Shown piece by piece: positions 17,629 through 23,527 of a stretch of DNA of 32,803 nt. Each line of letters begins with the position of its first letter. Position 1 is the stretch's first letter. A program made the translations under genes and the position numbers. The notes under the pieces were generated by a model. That model was not told where the DNA came from. It saw only the letters and a program-made list of their open reading frames with translations, and searched no databases. Origin of the DNA: a virus; IMG/VR virus record IMGVR_UViG_3300021371_000001, positions 1 to 32,803 of that record; one strand, given 5' to 3'.

Positions 17629-17905
17629 CTGCTTCTCCATTACGCAGTGTGTTGATACCAATATTGTAGACACACTCTTTGTAGAATGCTTCTACTTCGT
17701 CCATATTTTTTATGTCACGAAGGCGCTCAGCTACATACCGTAGATTAACAGCGCCTTCATGTCTTTGATTAAGTTCTTTTTGTGCTTGATCTTTTGCTTT
17801 TGCTTTGCGTACAGCAATGCTATCTTTGTAAGTGCCTTTAACTTGCATAGCTCTAAGCTCTTGATCTTTTTTACTTGGACGTCCGTGTTTTCTTTTCTCA
17901 ACCAT
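17621..17905 (-). CDS. Small basic protein with AT-hook-like start, between exonuclease and annealase
   Basis: 94 residues from ATG 17905; AGGAG is 7 bases upstream of this Met, while the Met two codons earlier sits right against the site. N-terminus VEKRKHGRPSKKDQ contains a GRP flanked by basic residues, like an AT-hook. The rest is helical and charged (ADERLRD-type region). It overlaps the exonuclease gene by 8 bases and the annealase by 8. Not recognised. Its place inside the recombination unit suggests DNA binding in recombination or control of it. Confidence 0.68.
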   Translation of the reverse strand: MVEKRKHGRPSKKDQELRAMQVKGTYKDSIAVRKAKAKDQAQKELNQRHEGAVNLRYVAERLRDIKNMDEVEAFYKECVYNIGINTLRNGEADG

Positions 17906-18701
17906 GTGCATTCTCCTTGCGTGTTGATATTCTAAGTGACCCGCGCTTGTCTCTGCGTATAGTTAACAAGTCGCAGTACACCTCCCGTTCGTTATCTCCC
18001 ACCATTTGTTTGAGACTTTTCTTTGCTGACTCAAACGATTTGGCATAGGCTTCGTTGCCAATGTAATCGTGAGCTATAGATGTAAAGTGATTGTCGCTAT
18101 TGGCATCACGCTTAATCATATCATCTACAGGTATGCTATCTATCTTCATAGTTGCTGGCTGATCGTAGCCAAGTGGCTCTGTATCTGTATCTACATGATG
18201 CCAGAATTGTTTGATCGCAGTCATCATAAGGTTAAAGTATGACTCGCTCCATGCAATATGCGAACACTCCCACTTGTTGTTGCCAAAAAAAGCAGAGAGG
18301 AAGCATCCGTCTTTGCCAGACAGCTTCATGTAACACTGCAACTGTGGCATGTAGTATTCAATCAACGCATCCATAGTGTTGTATGAATTGGTATGCTTGC
18401 ACTCAACGATAGAGCCACGGCACATGCCATCAATCGTACCCTTCATAGGTACGCCATCAACATTGCGCTCATATTCATACTGATGGTTGTGAACTAGGTA
18501 ATCATTCATGTCACGCTTGGGCATGTTTTCCTCAAACCACTGCATGTTAAATGACTCAGTGTAACTACCCATGCGTACCGCAAGGTTGTCGTTAAGATCA
18601 GGGCTAGGTATCTTGCCCGTCTTGATCTGCCATAGATCGTACCAATCTCCCTGCATAATTTTTACACAGTCAGATCCACCTATAAATCCTGTACGTTTCA
18701 T
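17898..18701 (-). CDS. YqaJ/lambda-Exo-type recombination exonuclease
   Basis: 267 residues from ATG 18701 (GGAG 6 bases upstream). The family signature is clear: FIGGSD near the N-terminus (residues 6-11), then the PD-(D/E)XK active site with Asp91 in GTIDG and Glu100-x-Lys102 in IVECKHT. The helix with YMPQLQCYMKLSG is also typical of YqaJ nucleases. The enzyme chews dsDNA ends 5'-3' to make ssDNA for the annealase. Overlaps the next gene by 8 bases. With the annealase and SSB-like protein it forms a lambda Red-like set. Confidence 0.88.
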   Translation of the reverse strand: MKRTGFIGGSDCVKIMQGDWYDLWQIKTGKIPSPDLNDNLAVRMGSYTESFNMQWFEENMPKRDMNDYLVHNHQYEYERNVDGVPMKGTIDGMCRGSIVECKHTNSYNTMDALIEYYMPQLQCYMKLSGKDGCFLSAFFGNNKWECSHIAWSESYFNLMMTAIKQFWHHVDTDTEPLGYDQPATMKIDSIPVDDMIKRDANSDNHFTSIAHDYIGNEAYAKSFESAKKSLKQMVGDNEREVYCDLLTIRRDKRGSLRISTRKENAHG

Positions 18702-18724
18702 AACATTCTCCATTGTTATCAATG

Positions 18725-18820
18725 CTATTTGTACTGCATATGTGCAGCAACATCAACAGCTATTTTAAATAATTCCTCAAGCACTAGCACCAACTCGCTG
18801 CGCCATTGGGATATACTCAT
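18725..18820 (-). CDS. Possible small helical peptide between replication and exonuclease genes
   Basis: A 31-residue reading from ATG 18820 (frame open back to 18967) fills a 75-base gap in an otherwise packed operon. The sequence SQWRSELVLVLEELFKIA is strongly amphipathic. It overlaps the end of the 228-residue gene by 44 bases. No good Shine-Dalgarno site is present, so this may be a chance frame. Confidence 0.3.
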   Translation of the reverse strand: MSISQWRSELVLVLEELFKIAVDVAAHMQYK

Positions 18821-19463
18821 GTCTTGCTTTCTGCCACCGTCCCTTTCTATCTGCATTTCTATCAGGTGATTCAGTCTCTCCACTCGCTTCTCTAATATGC
18901 CAATCCTGTTTAAACGTGTTGTGCTTAGAGGTAAGCTCTTCAATCGTTGCATTGGCGGTCTTGTCACCTTGTTCCTCCTTTAGTCTAGTCTCGTAGGTAA
19001 ACCTGTATTCATCCAGTTCATCGTCTGTAACTGTAGTTGTATGAACCAAGCCATGCGATAGCCGACCATATAGATAATCAACTGGCACATAATCTTTGGC
19101 TTTGACTCTTTTTTCTATGGCAGTAAATGGATTAAAGTCCCACTCGCTTTTATTTTCTGTAGCTACAGCACGATTAGTCTCGTCAGCAGCAGACTTGGCA
19201 GCAGTGACAAACACTTTGACAGACGGCCAGTTACGCGCTCCATGGATGGCGCGTACCTGTCTGTCTGTTCTCTCTAAAAACAAATCAATCAAGCCATCGT
19301 TGACATGATTGGGCATGATGCCATTGACGTCTTGCACAATGAACTTCATCTCTTGCAATAGAGTTTCGTTGGTCATGCCTTGCGGTGGTGTGTACCGCTT
19401 GAGTGTAGCTTGCAACCACTTGCCTATGGCTTGTGTTCTATAGTTATAATCAAGTTGTGCCAT
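18777..19463 (-). CDS. Unknown protein in replication module
   Basis: 228 residues from ATG 19463, chosen for GGAGG 9 bases upstream; the open frame extends further but those upstream codons lie inside the previous gene. Overlaps that gene by 14 bases. Predominantly helical, with a conserved-looking RQVRAIHGARNWPSVKVF segment near residues 75-95 and a basic C-terminus (RKGRWQKARHEYIP). Its partner upstream has a replication-type domain, so this may be a replication initiator or helicase-loader-like protein, but no Walker or zinc motif is seen. Function unknown. Confidence 0.7.
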   Translation of the reverse strand: MAQLDYNYRTQAIGKWLQATLKRYTPPQGMTNETLLQEMKFIVQDVNGIMPNHVNDGLIDLFLERTDRQVRAIHGARNWPSVKVFVTAAKSAADETNRAVATENKSEWDFNPFTAIEKRVKAKDYVPVDYLYGRLSHGLVHTTTVTDDELDEYRFTYETRLKEEQGDKTANATIEELTSKHNTFKQDWHIREASGETESPDRNADRKGRWQKARHEYIPMAQRVGASA

Positions 19464-19794
19464 TGCGTTTATCCTCCAAGCTAAACACATTATCATCCCA
19501 CTGTGCATTGAGTATGTCATCAAGACGTGAGTTATTGTTGCTATCAAAGTGTGATAGATCATCTTCCCATCGCTCTGCGTTGAGCCATGTAGCAGGGTGA
19601 GGAATGAAGCGTATCTCTGTGTTGACACTAACTAACTGAAACTTTTGTGCAGCTTCTATAATTACTTCTGCACTTTCTATTTCACACGCTAATGTAAATG
19701 CTGCACGCGCTACGCCCTTACCTATTCGTCTTGGGTATGACTGCCAAAATAATTTAAACTCTTCTGAGTCTGGAACCCTTGGCTTTCTTGCCAT
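19450..19794 (-). CDS. Phage replication protein C-terminal-domain-like (DnaT/replisome-organiser type)
   Basis: 114 residues; AAGGAG 6 bases upstream of ATG 19794. The pattern F-x-x-FWQSYPRRIGKGVARAAF, followed by IRFIPHPATWLNAERWEDD, is a widespread domain at the C-terminus of phage replication-initiation proteins, usually fused to an N-terminal helix-turn-helix. Here it stands alone, so a separate DNA-binding partner would be needed; the neighbouring small HTH proteins are candidates. Its ribosome site lies inside a 27-base repeat shared with the end of the previous gene. Confidence 0.75.
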   Translation of the reverse strand: MARKPRVPDSEEFKLFWQSYPRRIGKGVARAAFTLACEIESAEVIIEAAQKFQLVSVNTEIRFIPHPATWLNAERWEDDLSHFDSNNNSRLDDILNAQWDDNVFSLEDKRNGTT

Positions 19795-19795
19795 G

Positions 19796-20155
19796 TTATT
19801 CTCCTTCTATAATTTTCTCAAACTTTGATAGCAACAATTCTCCTTGTATAATTTTCTCAAACTCTTCGCCTGACATGATAACTAAGGTCTGAGGTTTACC
19901 CGTTCTTCGTTTATAAAAGGCTATGTCTCTGCCTTCTAAGACAGTGAATGGACTAGGGAAGTTAGACTTATCTCTGTATTTAACTTCACCTACCAACCAT
20001 CTTTGTCCGTCCAGTGTGAGGTGAATGTCTCCGCTCCATTCTCCACCGAGCGCTCCGCTAAGGGGGACTCGCTTGCACTCAACGCCGATTGACTTGAGCC
20101 ATTCAACGAACCATTTTTCATGGTAAGTCCCTTTGTTTTTATTTTTGTTTGCCAT
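19796..20155 (-). CDS. Holliday-junction-resolvase-like PD-(D/E)XK nuclease
   Basis: 119 residues. The active-site pattern of Hjc-type resolvases is visible: Glu13 in GTYHEKWF, Asp43 in GEWSGDIHL and Glu57-x-Lys59 in LVGEVKYRD, with the basic CKRVPLSGALGG loop between. GAGGAGG lies 5 bases upstream of ATG 20155, a strong site. Likely role: resolving branched DNA before packaging or during recombination. The C-terminus is duplicated (FEKIIQGE at 99-106 and FEKIIEGE at 112-119) by a 39-bp tandem duplication. The gene begins inside the previous gene in another frame. Confidence 0.82.
   Translation of the reverse strand: MANKNKNKGTYHEKWFVEWLKSIGVECKRVPLSGALGGEWSGDIHLTLDGQRWLVGEVKYRDKSNFPSPFTVLEGRDIAFYKRRTGKPQTLVIMSGEEFEKIIQGELLLSKFEKIIEGE
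19798..19863. repeat. 39-bp-period tandem duplication at the end of the resolvase gene
   Basis: 19798-19824 and 19837-19863 match over 27 bases with one mismatch. The period of 39 bases keeps frame and repeats the last residues of the nuclease. Each copy contains the AAGGAGA ribosome-site sequence (minus strand), of which only the 3' one serves the next gene. Confidence 0.85.
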
Positions 20156-20295
20156 CTATCCTCCTCATAGCAAGGCATGCACAGAAACCAATGCGTCTTA
20201 GGATACTTTCCCGACAGTATAGCTACATAATACCTACACTCTTGATCGCAATGATCGCAGTAAGCTGACTTACCTTTGTTTAATTTGTAACTCAC
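19990..20295 (-). CDS. Small zinc-binding protein overlapping the resolvase gene
   Basis: 101 residues from a GTG at 20295 (no ATG is available upstream of the motif). Cys13-x-x-Cys16 and Cys39-x-x-Cys42 form a convincing zinc ribbon in the first 46 residues. The last 55 residues lie over the resolvase gene in another frame, are Ser-rich and look like the shadow part. It overlaps the XRE gene by 26 bases. The zinc module is probably real; the long tail is either tolerated overlap or evidence for a frameshift that joins the module to the nuclease. Function unknown. Confidence 0.6.
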   Translation of the reverse strand: MSYKLNKGKSAYCDHCDQECRYYVAILSGKYPKTHWFLCMPCYEEDRWQTKIKTKGLTMKNGSLNGSSQSALSASESPLAERSVENGAETFTSHWTDKDGW

Positions 20296-20473
20296 AGTCT
20301 AACGCATCAATCCAGCATGATAACATAAAGCCGCTAGGTATACGCTTCTGTGTCTCCCACTTTTGCACTAACCCGTCTGAACATCCTATCTTAAAGTCCA
20401 AATCATTTTGAGATAGCTTTAAGTCTTTTCGCCTACTAATAAGTTCACCTATTATGTAGTCGTAAGGTTTCAT
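20270..20473 (-). CDS. XRE-family (Cro/CI-like) DNA-binding protein
   Basis: 67 residues. GELISRRKDLKLSQNDLDFK followed by IGCSDGLVQKWETQKRIPSG is a typical XRE helix-turn-helix (about residues 9-48): the LSQNDL turn and a recognition helix ending in W-E. It starts in an ATGA overlap with the previous gene. In phages such proteins are repressors or Cro-like regulators. Without an integrase its link to lysogeny is uncertain; control of early genes is more likely. Confidence 0.82.
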   Translation of the reverse strand: MKPYDYIIGELISRRKDLKLSQNDLDFKIGCSDGLVQKWETQKRIPSGFMLSCWIDALDCELQIKQR

Positions 20474-20691
20474 TTTGGTGGGGTAAGTTTACGTTTGTCG
20501 TAATTAGGATGAGCGCCCATTAATAACTCTAGCATTCTCCATACTTTCTTAGCTGTACTGTACCTTAACTCTGAACCATTGAGAGTTCTGTAGTATGTAG
20601 AGGTAGGTACACCAGCTTTGATGAAGGCTTTAGCCAATGGTACATTAGCTTCCGCAGCTTTCTTAATTAGCATATCATAATAACTATCCAT
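20470..20691 (-). CDS. Small helix-turn-helix protein
   Basis: 73 residues. AFIKAGVPTSTYYRTLNG followed by a STAKKVWRMLELLM helix looks like a helix-turn-helix with the turn at AGVPTSTYYR. No strong ribosome site is visible at ATG 20691. It is directly followed, with a 4-base ATGA overlap, by the XRE gene, so the two are coexpressed and may act as a pair of regulators. Confidence 0.72.
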   Translation of the reverse strand: MDSYYDMLIKKAAEANVPLAKAFIKAGVPTSTYYRTLNGSELRYSTAKKVWRMLELLMGAHPNYDKRKLTPPK

Positions 20692-20708
20692 GCTATCTAG
20701 TACTGCGA

Positions 20709-21008
20709 CTATGCAAACTTGGTCAAGTGCTCCTTGATTAATTGTTTTGCTTTTTCTGTCAAAGAATACTGCATCACTCTGCCTGTACTGGAATGAAATA
20801 CTAAACCTTCGCGGTTAAAATAAGTGGGGTGCATTCGCTGTAGCTTATCCACTGCTGACTGTCTGCTTGTCTTTGATACTTCCGCAAGAGCTTTAGTCGT
20901 TATCATTTGCTTGCGTACTTCAAGTATCTTTGCAGCTAACAGTAACTTCATGCGGTGATTCGTAATTGTATTTTCCATTCCGTATCTTTCGTAGGAACCT
21001 AACGCCAT
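20709..21008 (-). CDS. Winged-helix-like small regulator
   Basis: Up to 99 residues; ATG 21008, 20979 and 20952 are all possible and none has a strong ribosome site. The body has a winged-helix pattern: ITTKALAEVSKTSRQSAVDK as HTH and a wing with GLVFHSSTGRVMQYSLTEK. It overlaps the upstream gene by 30-90 bases depending on the start. Probably a transcriptional regulator; target not known. Confidence 0.7.
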   Translation of the reverse strand: MALGSYERYGMENTITNHRMKLLLAAKILEVRKQMITTKALAEVSKTSRQSAVDKLQRMHPTYFNREGLVFHSSTGRVMQYSLTEKAKQLIKEHLTKFA

Positions 21009-21192
21009 GATCTATAGCGTATCTTCTAAGGGTTGCTTGTTTAGTATTTAAGATATGAGCCGCTACATCCACAGTGTAATGATTACACAATGATTGCAGC
21101 AACTCTATCTTCTCTCGCTTGTGCCTTGCTTTAATCTCAGGCCAAGTTTCAAGATAATCAGCCATCGCCGCCGCACTCTTGGCAGGTTTCAT
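20920..21192 (-). CDS. Small probable DNA-binding protein
   Basis: 90 residues from ATG 21192. YTVDVAAHILNTKQATLRRY is a plausible helix-turn-helix (about residues 39-58), with basic flanks (KARHKREKIELL and RFLRKIRNGKYN). The gene begins inside the end of the zinc-ribbon gene (35-base overlap) and runs into the next regulator. Third of four adjacent small regulator-like proteins. Family not recognised. Confidence 0.65.
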   Translation of the reverse strand: MKPAKSAAAMADYLETWPEIKARHKREKIELLQSLCNHYTVDVAAHILNTKQATLRRYAIDHGVRFLRKIRNGKYNYESPHEVTVSCKDT

Positions 21193-21337
21193 AACGTGTC
21201 TTTATGTACCCACCATTGACATAATCAATAACAGGTACATCCTTTTCCGTTACGCCCCTGCCATAGCAAGTACCGCAATAGCTAGGCTTAGGTAATTTTG
21301 CGTATGCAGTTACCCAATCATCAGTAGGGTATGTCAT
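21158..21337 (-). CDS. 59-residue zinc-ribbon (DnaJ-type knuckle) protein
   Basis: A small gene of 59 residues from ATG 21337, with GGAG 7 bases upstream, ending at 21158. It has two half-knuckles of DnaJ type: Cys21-G-T-Cys24-Y-G-R-G and, at the C-terminus, Cys52-Q-E-Cys55-G-G-D-G. The span between them has DVPVIDYVNGGYIKTRY. It fills the only gap in this part of the operon and overlaps the gene before by 17 and after by 35 bases. Such small zinc proteins are common in phage early regions; the function is unknown but binding to nucleic acid or a partner protein is likely. Confidence 0.78.
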   Translation of the reverse strand: MTYPTDDWVTAYAKLPKPSYCGTCYGRGVTEKDVPVIDYVNGGYIKTRYETCQECGGDG

Positions 21338-21539
21338 CGTCTATCTCCACTAAAGGCTGCTGATCTTCCCAAGCCTTGGTTGCACGTTGAATGAATTTAT
21401 CTCTGTTAAAACGAGGATTGGCTTGTTCCAACTCGTCAGCAAAGACATGAAGGTGAGACGGCCAGCTAACTGACCGCCCCAACATATCAGCTACAAACTC
21501 AAGCTGCTGTTTGTGTAGTATCATCGTCATCATCCGCAT
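21321..21539 (-). CDS. Small protein with SSB-like acidic C-terminal tip
   Basis: 72 residues (start could be the later ATG at 21524). The C-terminus VEIDDDIPY closely resembles the DDDIPF tip of bacterial SSB, and a similar tip ends the SSB-like protein at 16769. The body (HKQQLEFVADMLGRSVSWP and DKFIQRATKAWEDQ) is helical and too short for an OB fold. It may mimic SSB to bind SSB-interacting host proteins; this is inference from the last nine residues. Overlaps the previous gene by up to 41 bases. Confidence 0.65.
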   Translation of the reverse strand: MRMMTMILHKQQLEFVADMLGRSVSWPSHLHVFADELEQANPRFNRDKFIQRATKAWEDQQPLVEIDDDIPY

Positions 21540-21735
21540 AGTGATGTGTAACTAAGCCATCAACAATAGGCACTAAATCTGCATGACCTTTGCCATACAA
21601 ACCAATAGTATGCTGAGTCTCTTTGCCTTCATAATCTACAGTAGTAATCTCAAGATCACGACTGCCAAAGTTATTGAATAGCTTGGTAACTTTAAGCTCA
21701 ACCTTAGTTACATTGTGAATACTTAGTGAATACAT
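21499..21735 (-). CDS. Small unknown protein with acidic His/Asp-rich end
   Basis: 78 residues from ATG 21735, chosen over upstream codons because AAGGAGA lies 6 bases ahead. Probably beta-rich at the start (YSLSIHNVTKVELKVTKLF), ending in HHYADDDDDTTQT, an acidic stretch that could bind metal or mimic DNA. The gene follows the DUF932 gene by 11 bases. No family recognised. Confidence 0.68.
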   Translation of the reverse strand: MYSLSIHNVTKVELKVTKLFNNFGSRDLEITTVDYEGKETQHTIGLYGKGHADLVPIVDGLVTHHYADDDDDTTQTAA

Positions 21736-21746
21736 GCGCTTTCTCC

Positions 21747-22583
21747 TTACGCTAGTTCTAACCATGACTTGTGTTTCATGGCCTTGATGATGGCTGCTTC
21801 ACGAATACGTCTCGCATTCTCTGGCGACTTGGCTTCGTCCGTGTGTGTAGCCCATGATGTTAGACAGTTATACAAAGCCCACTTGGTATTACCTAACTGC
21901 GCTCGCTCATTATCAAAGCCACCCAGTAGATTCTGTAACTGCCTGTCATTAAACTTAGCATGACTTGCCTTGTGTTGTACGTTACATACAGTCTTTTTAA
22001 AGAATGACTCTGCTTGTTCGGTAGTGACAGGTGTACTTCTGTATGCTTCCCATACTCCCTTGCTATTAAGGAACATTTCAAGACCATCAGCTATCTTATG
22101 AGCCGAACTATCTACGCTTACGTTAGTCGTATGCTTGGCCCATGTCTTGGACACGGTTTCGGCTGTAGTGCAGCCATTGAGACACCACAAACGAAAGCCT
22201 TCTGCTGATTGTTGGAAGGCCCAGCTACCATCATAGCTATTGTATGCTTGAACACGGTACTGAATGTAATCATTTACCTCAGCGTCCTCTAACATAATGT
22301 CGTTGAACAATACCTCAAGCCGCATCTTAGCGCCGTTGTCTGCAACGTGTGTCTTAACGCTGTAGTCTGAGCTAATGTCAGCCTGTTTGATTGAGTCCAT
22401 GATTGAATTGACCGCATCACTGTGCGTGATTGGTTTATACTTAGACTTGTGAGTGCCAAGCGATTCACCTGTGTCAGTGCGTATTAAGTTACGCATCTTA
22501 GGTATCTCATTGCCGCGCATGTCTAAGCATGGCTCCATGTCAATCGCAAAGTCCCAGTCTGTAGTGTTCATAGTATCTAACAT
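21747..22583 (-). CDS. DUF932 family phage/plasmid-like protein
   Basis: 278 residues from ATG 22583 (GGAG 6 bases upstream). Family features visible: the N-terminal LIRTDTGESLGTHKSKYKPI segment (phage proteins 'remember' a G-x-V/H-x-x-x-Y pattern here), a middle part with a CLNGCT motif and the KHTTNVS stretch. DUF932 proteins are common on plasmids and phages with unknown function, often near replication or recombination genes. It heads the long leftward block; a possible promoter lies upstream. Function not established. Confidence 0.8.
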   Translation of the reverse strand: MLDTMNTTDWDFAIDMEPCLDMRGNEIPKMRNLIRTDTGESLGTHKSKYKPITHSDAVNSIMDSIKQADISSDYSVKTHVADNGAKMRLEVLFNDIMLEDAEVNDYIQYRVQAYNSYDGSWAFQQSAEGFRLWCLNGCTTAETVSKTWAKHTTNVSVDSSAHKIADGLEMFLNSKGVWEAYRSTPVTTEQAESFFKKTVCNVQHKASHAKFNDRQLQNLLGGFDNERAQLGNTKWALYNCLTSWATHTDEAKSPENARRIREAAIIKAMKHKSWLELA

Positions 22584-22744
22584 TTCAATCTCCATTGATT
22601 GCATTTAAAATTAAAATGACCCGCTATCACAACAGATCATCACATCACACACACACACCCCCTCTCCCCTCACTCTCAGAGAAGGGCCTCACCGCAAGCG
22701 CAGGGTGTGATGTTGTGCGCCTACTGTCCTATCGTAACGCTGTA
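22584..22744. other. Intergenic stretch with CA/GT and pyrimidine tract
   Basis: No gene is supported. Bases about 22643-22680 hold a (CA)n run followed by C-rich pyrimidines; on the minus strand this is a GA/G-rich tract followed by GT repeats, upstream of the DUF932 promoter region. A similar G-rich purine tract lies on the + strand at 24179-24203. Confidence 0.5.
22600..22645 (-). promoter_or_regulatory. Possible promoter ahead of the DUF932 gene
   Basis: On the minus strand TTGTGA, a 17-base spacer and TTTAAA occur just upstream of the ribosome site. The match to sigma-70 is only moderate. The AT-rich stretch before the first gene of the block makes the place plausible. Confidence 0.35.
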
Positions 22745-22822
22745 TTACCAGAGAAGGATAAACAACGTTACTACTATGATGGCGATACCACCTAGCCAAT
22801 CGTCCCATTTCGGATATCTCAT
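22745..22822 (-). CDS. 25-residue single-span membrane peptide
   Basis: A short gene with AAGGAG eight bases ahead of ATG 22822. The peptide has an N-terminal polar, Trp-rich part (RYPKWDDWLGG) and then a purely hydrophobic segment (IAIIVVTLFILLW) to the end. Trp residues at both membrane edges are typical for a real transmembrane helix. It is alone between two hairpins and the DUF932 gene. Function unknown; small phage membrane peptides often affect host membrane proteins or block superinfection, but nothing here shows that. Confidence 0.62.
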   Translation of the reverse strand: MRYPKWDDWLGGIAIIVVTLFILLW

Positions 22823-22842
22823 TGTCCTATCTCCTTGCCAGA

Positions 22843-22862
22843 TTCGCCGCGCCAGCGGCGAA
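22843..22862. terminator. Strong hairpin with A/T flank
   Basis: Perfect 8-bp stem TTCGCCGC-GCCA-GCGGCGAA. On + it is followed by AAAATTTT, on minus by no T-run. It may work with the neighbouring hairpin to end leftward transcription, or protect an RNA end. Confidence 0.45.
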
Positions 22863-22895
22863 AAAATTTTGGGGCCACCGATTAAGGCAGCCCCA
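22861..22895 (-). terminator. Terminator-like hairpin after the 186-residue gene
   Basis: On the minus strand a 10-bp stem with two wobble pairs (TGGGGCTGCC / GGTGGCCCCA, loop TTAATC) spans 22895-22870 and is followed by AAAA then six T. It lies 24 bases after the stop of the 186-residue gene. The membrane peptide gene downstream would then depend on read-through. Confidence 0.6.
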
Positions 22896-22918
22896 TAGGG
22901 TTTTGTTATGTGGTACTG

Positions 22919-23479
22919 TTATGCTGCTGCTTGCTCCCATGTGGACAGGTTCTTTTTAGCTGTCTTGTCATCCGCTGTTTTGTCGGGGTCATCGTCATGC
23001 GTTTCTTGCAGATCAAATGCCTTGAACTCTTTGCCAGTGTTGGCGTGGTGCACATCGGCAAGCGCATTAAATAGCTGTTGCGCTAACAATAGCTCACTGT
23101 GTAGCTGGTCGCATTTGGTTTCAACGCGCTGCTTATCGCCGTCATACTTATCACGCTCAAACATCTTGATAAGTTGGATATTGTGCCGCAACTCTGCCTT
23201 GATACCAATAAACTTTTTAACGCGCTCGCCGTTTACTTTGGTGTAATAGCTGGTGGATTTGCTATTAATCCGACGGTTAAGGCTATTCAGCAAGCCAGTA
23301 ACAACGGCGTACTGACCAGCGCTGTGCGTGTTCCAAGTCTTCTGTTCTCTGCCATATGTAATCGGATCATAGAAATAAGATGACAAGCTAGCTGCCAGAT
23401 TTAACGGCGATACTTCGGTTGCGTTTGCTGCATCAATCGCATCGGCTACATTCTGCGGAATATTCGTAGATTTAGACAT
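22919..23479 (-). CDS. Unknown early protein, first gene left of the noncoding RNA
   Basis: 186 residues from ATG 23479, chosen for GGAG 6 bases upstream; the upstream frame extension to 23527 would cover the promoter. The N-terminus (SKSTNIPQNVADAIDAANAT) is helical; the middle is basic (NRRINSKSTSYYTKVNGERV), and the C-terminus is very acidic (DDDPDKTADDKTAKK). It has its own promoter-like signals (TTGGTT-17-TGTAAT) and a terminator-like hairpin, so it seems to be a separate one-gene unit transcribed early. No family is recognised. Confidence 0.72.
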   Translation of the reverse strand: MSKSTNIPQNVADAIDAANATEVSPLNLAASLSSYFYDPITYGREQKTWNTHSAGQYAVVTGLLNSLNRRINSKSTSYYTKVNGERVKKFIGIKAELRHNIQLIKMFERDKYDGDKQRVETKCDQLHSELLLAQQLFNALADVHHANTGKEFKAFDLQETHDDDPDKTADDKTAKKNLSTWEQAAA

Positions 23480-23498
23480 AGTTCTCTCCATATATAAT
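23470..23498 (+). promoter_or_regulatory. Promoter candidate for the structured RNA
   Basis: TTTAGA (23471-23476), a 16-base spacer and a perfect TATAAT (23493-23498) on the + strand. Transcription would start near 23505, about 45 bases before the first stem of the structured region. It overlaps the divergent promoter and the start of the leftward gene. Confidence 0.55.
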
Positions 23499-23527
23499 AT
23501 TACATTTGATCCAACCAACTGAACCAA
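23499..23527 (-). promoter_or_regulatory. Promoter candidate for the leftward 186-residue gene
   Basis: On the minus strand TTGGTT (23527-23522), a 17-base spacer and TGTAAT (23504-23499; five of six matches to the -10 consensus). The leader before ATG 23479 would be about 13-15 bases and carries GGAG. Confidence 0.55.

Noticed and set aside
22643-22675. (CA)n run considered as a CRISPR-like or iteron repeat
   Set aside because: Simple dinucleotide and pyrimidine tract, no spaced repeat units.
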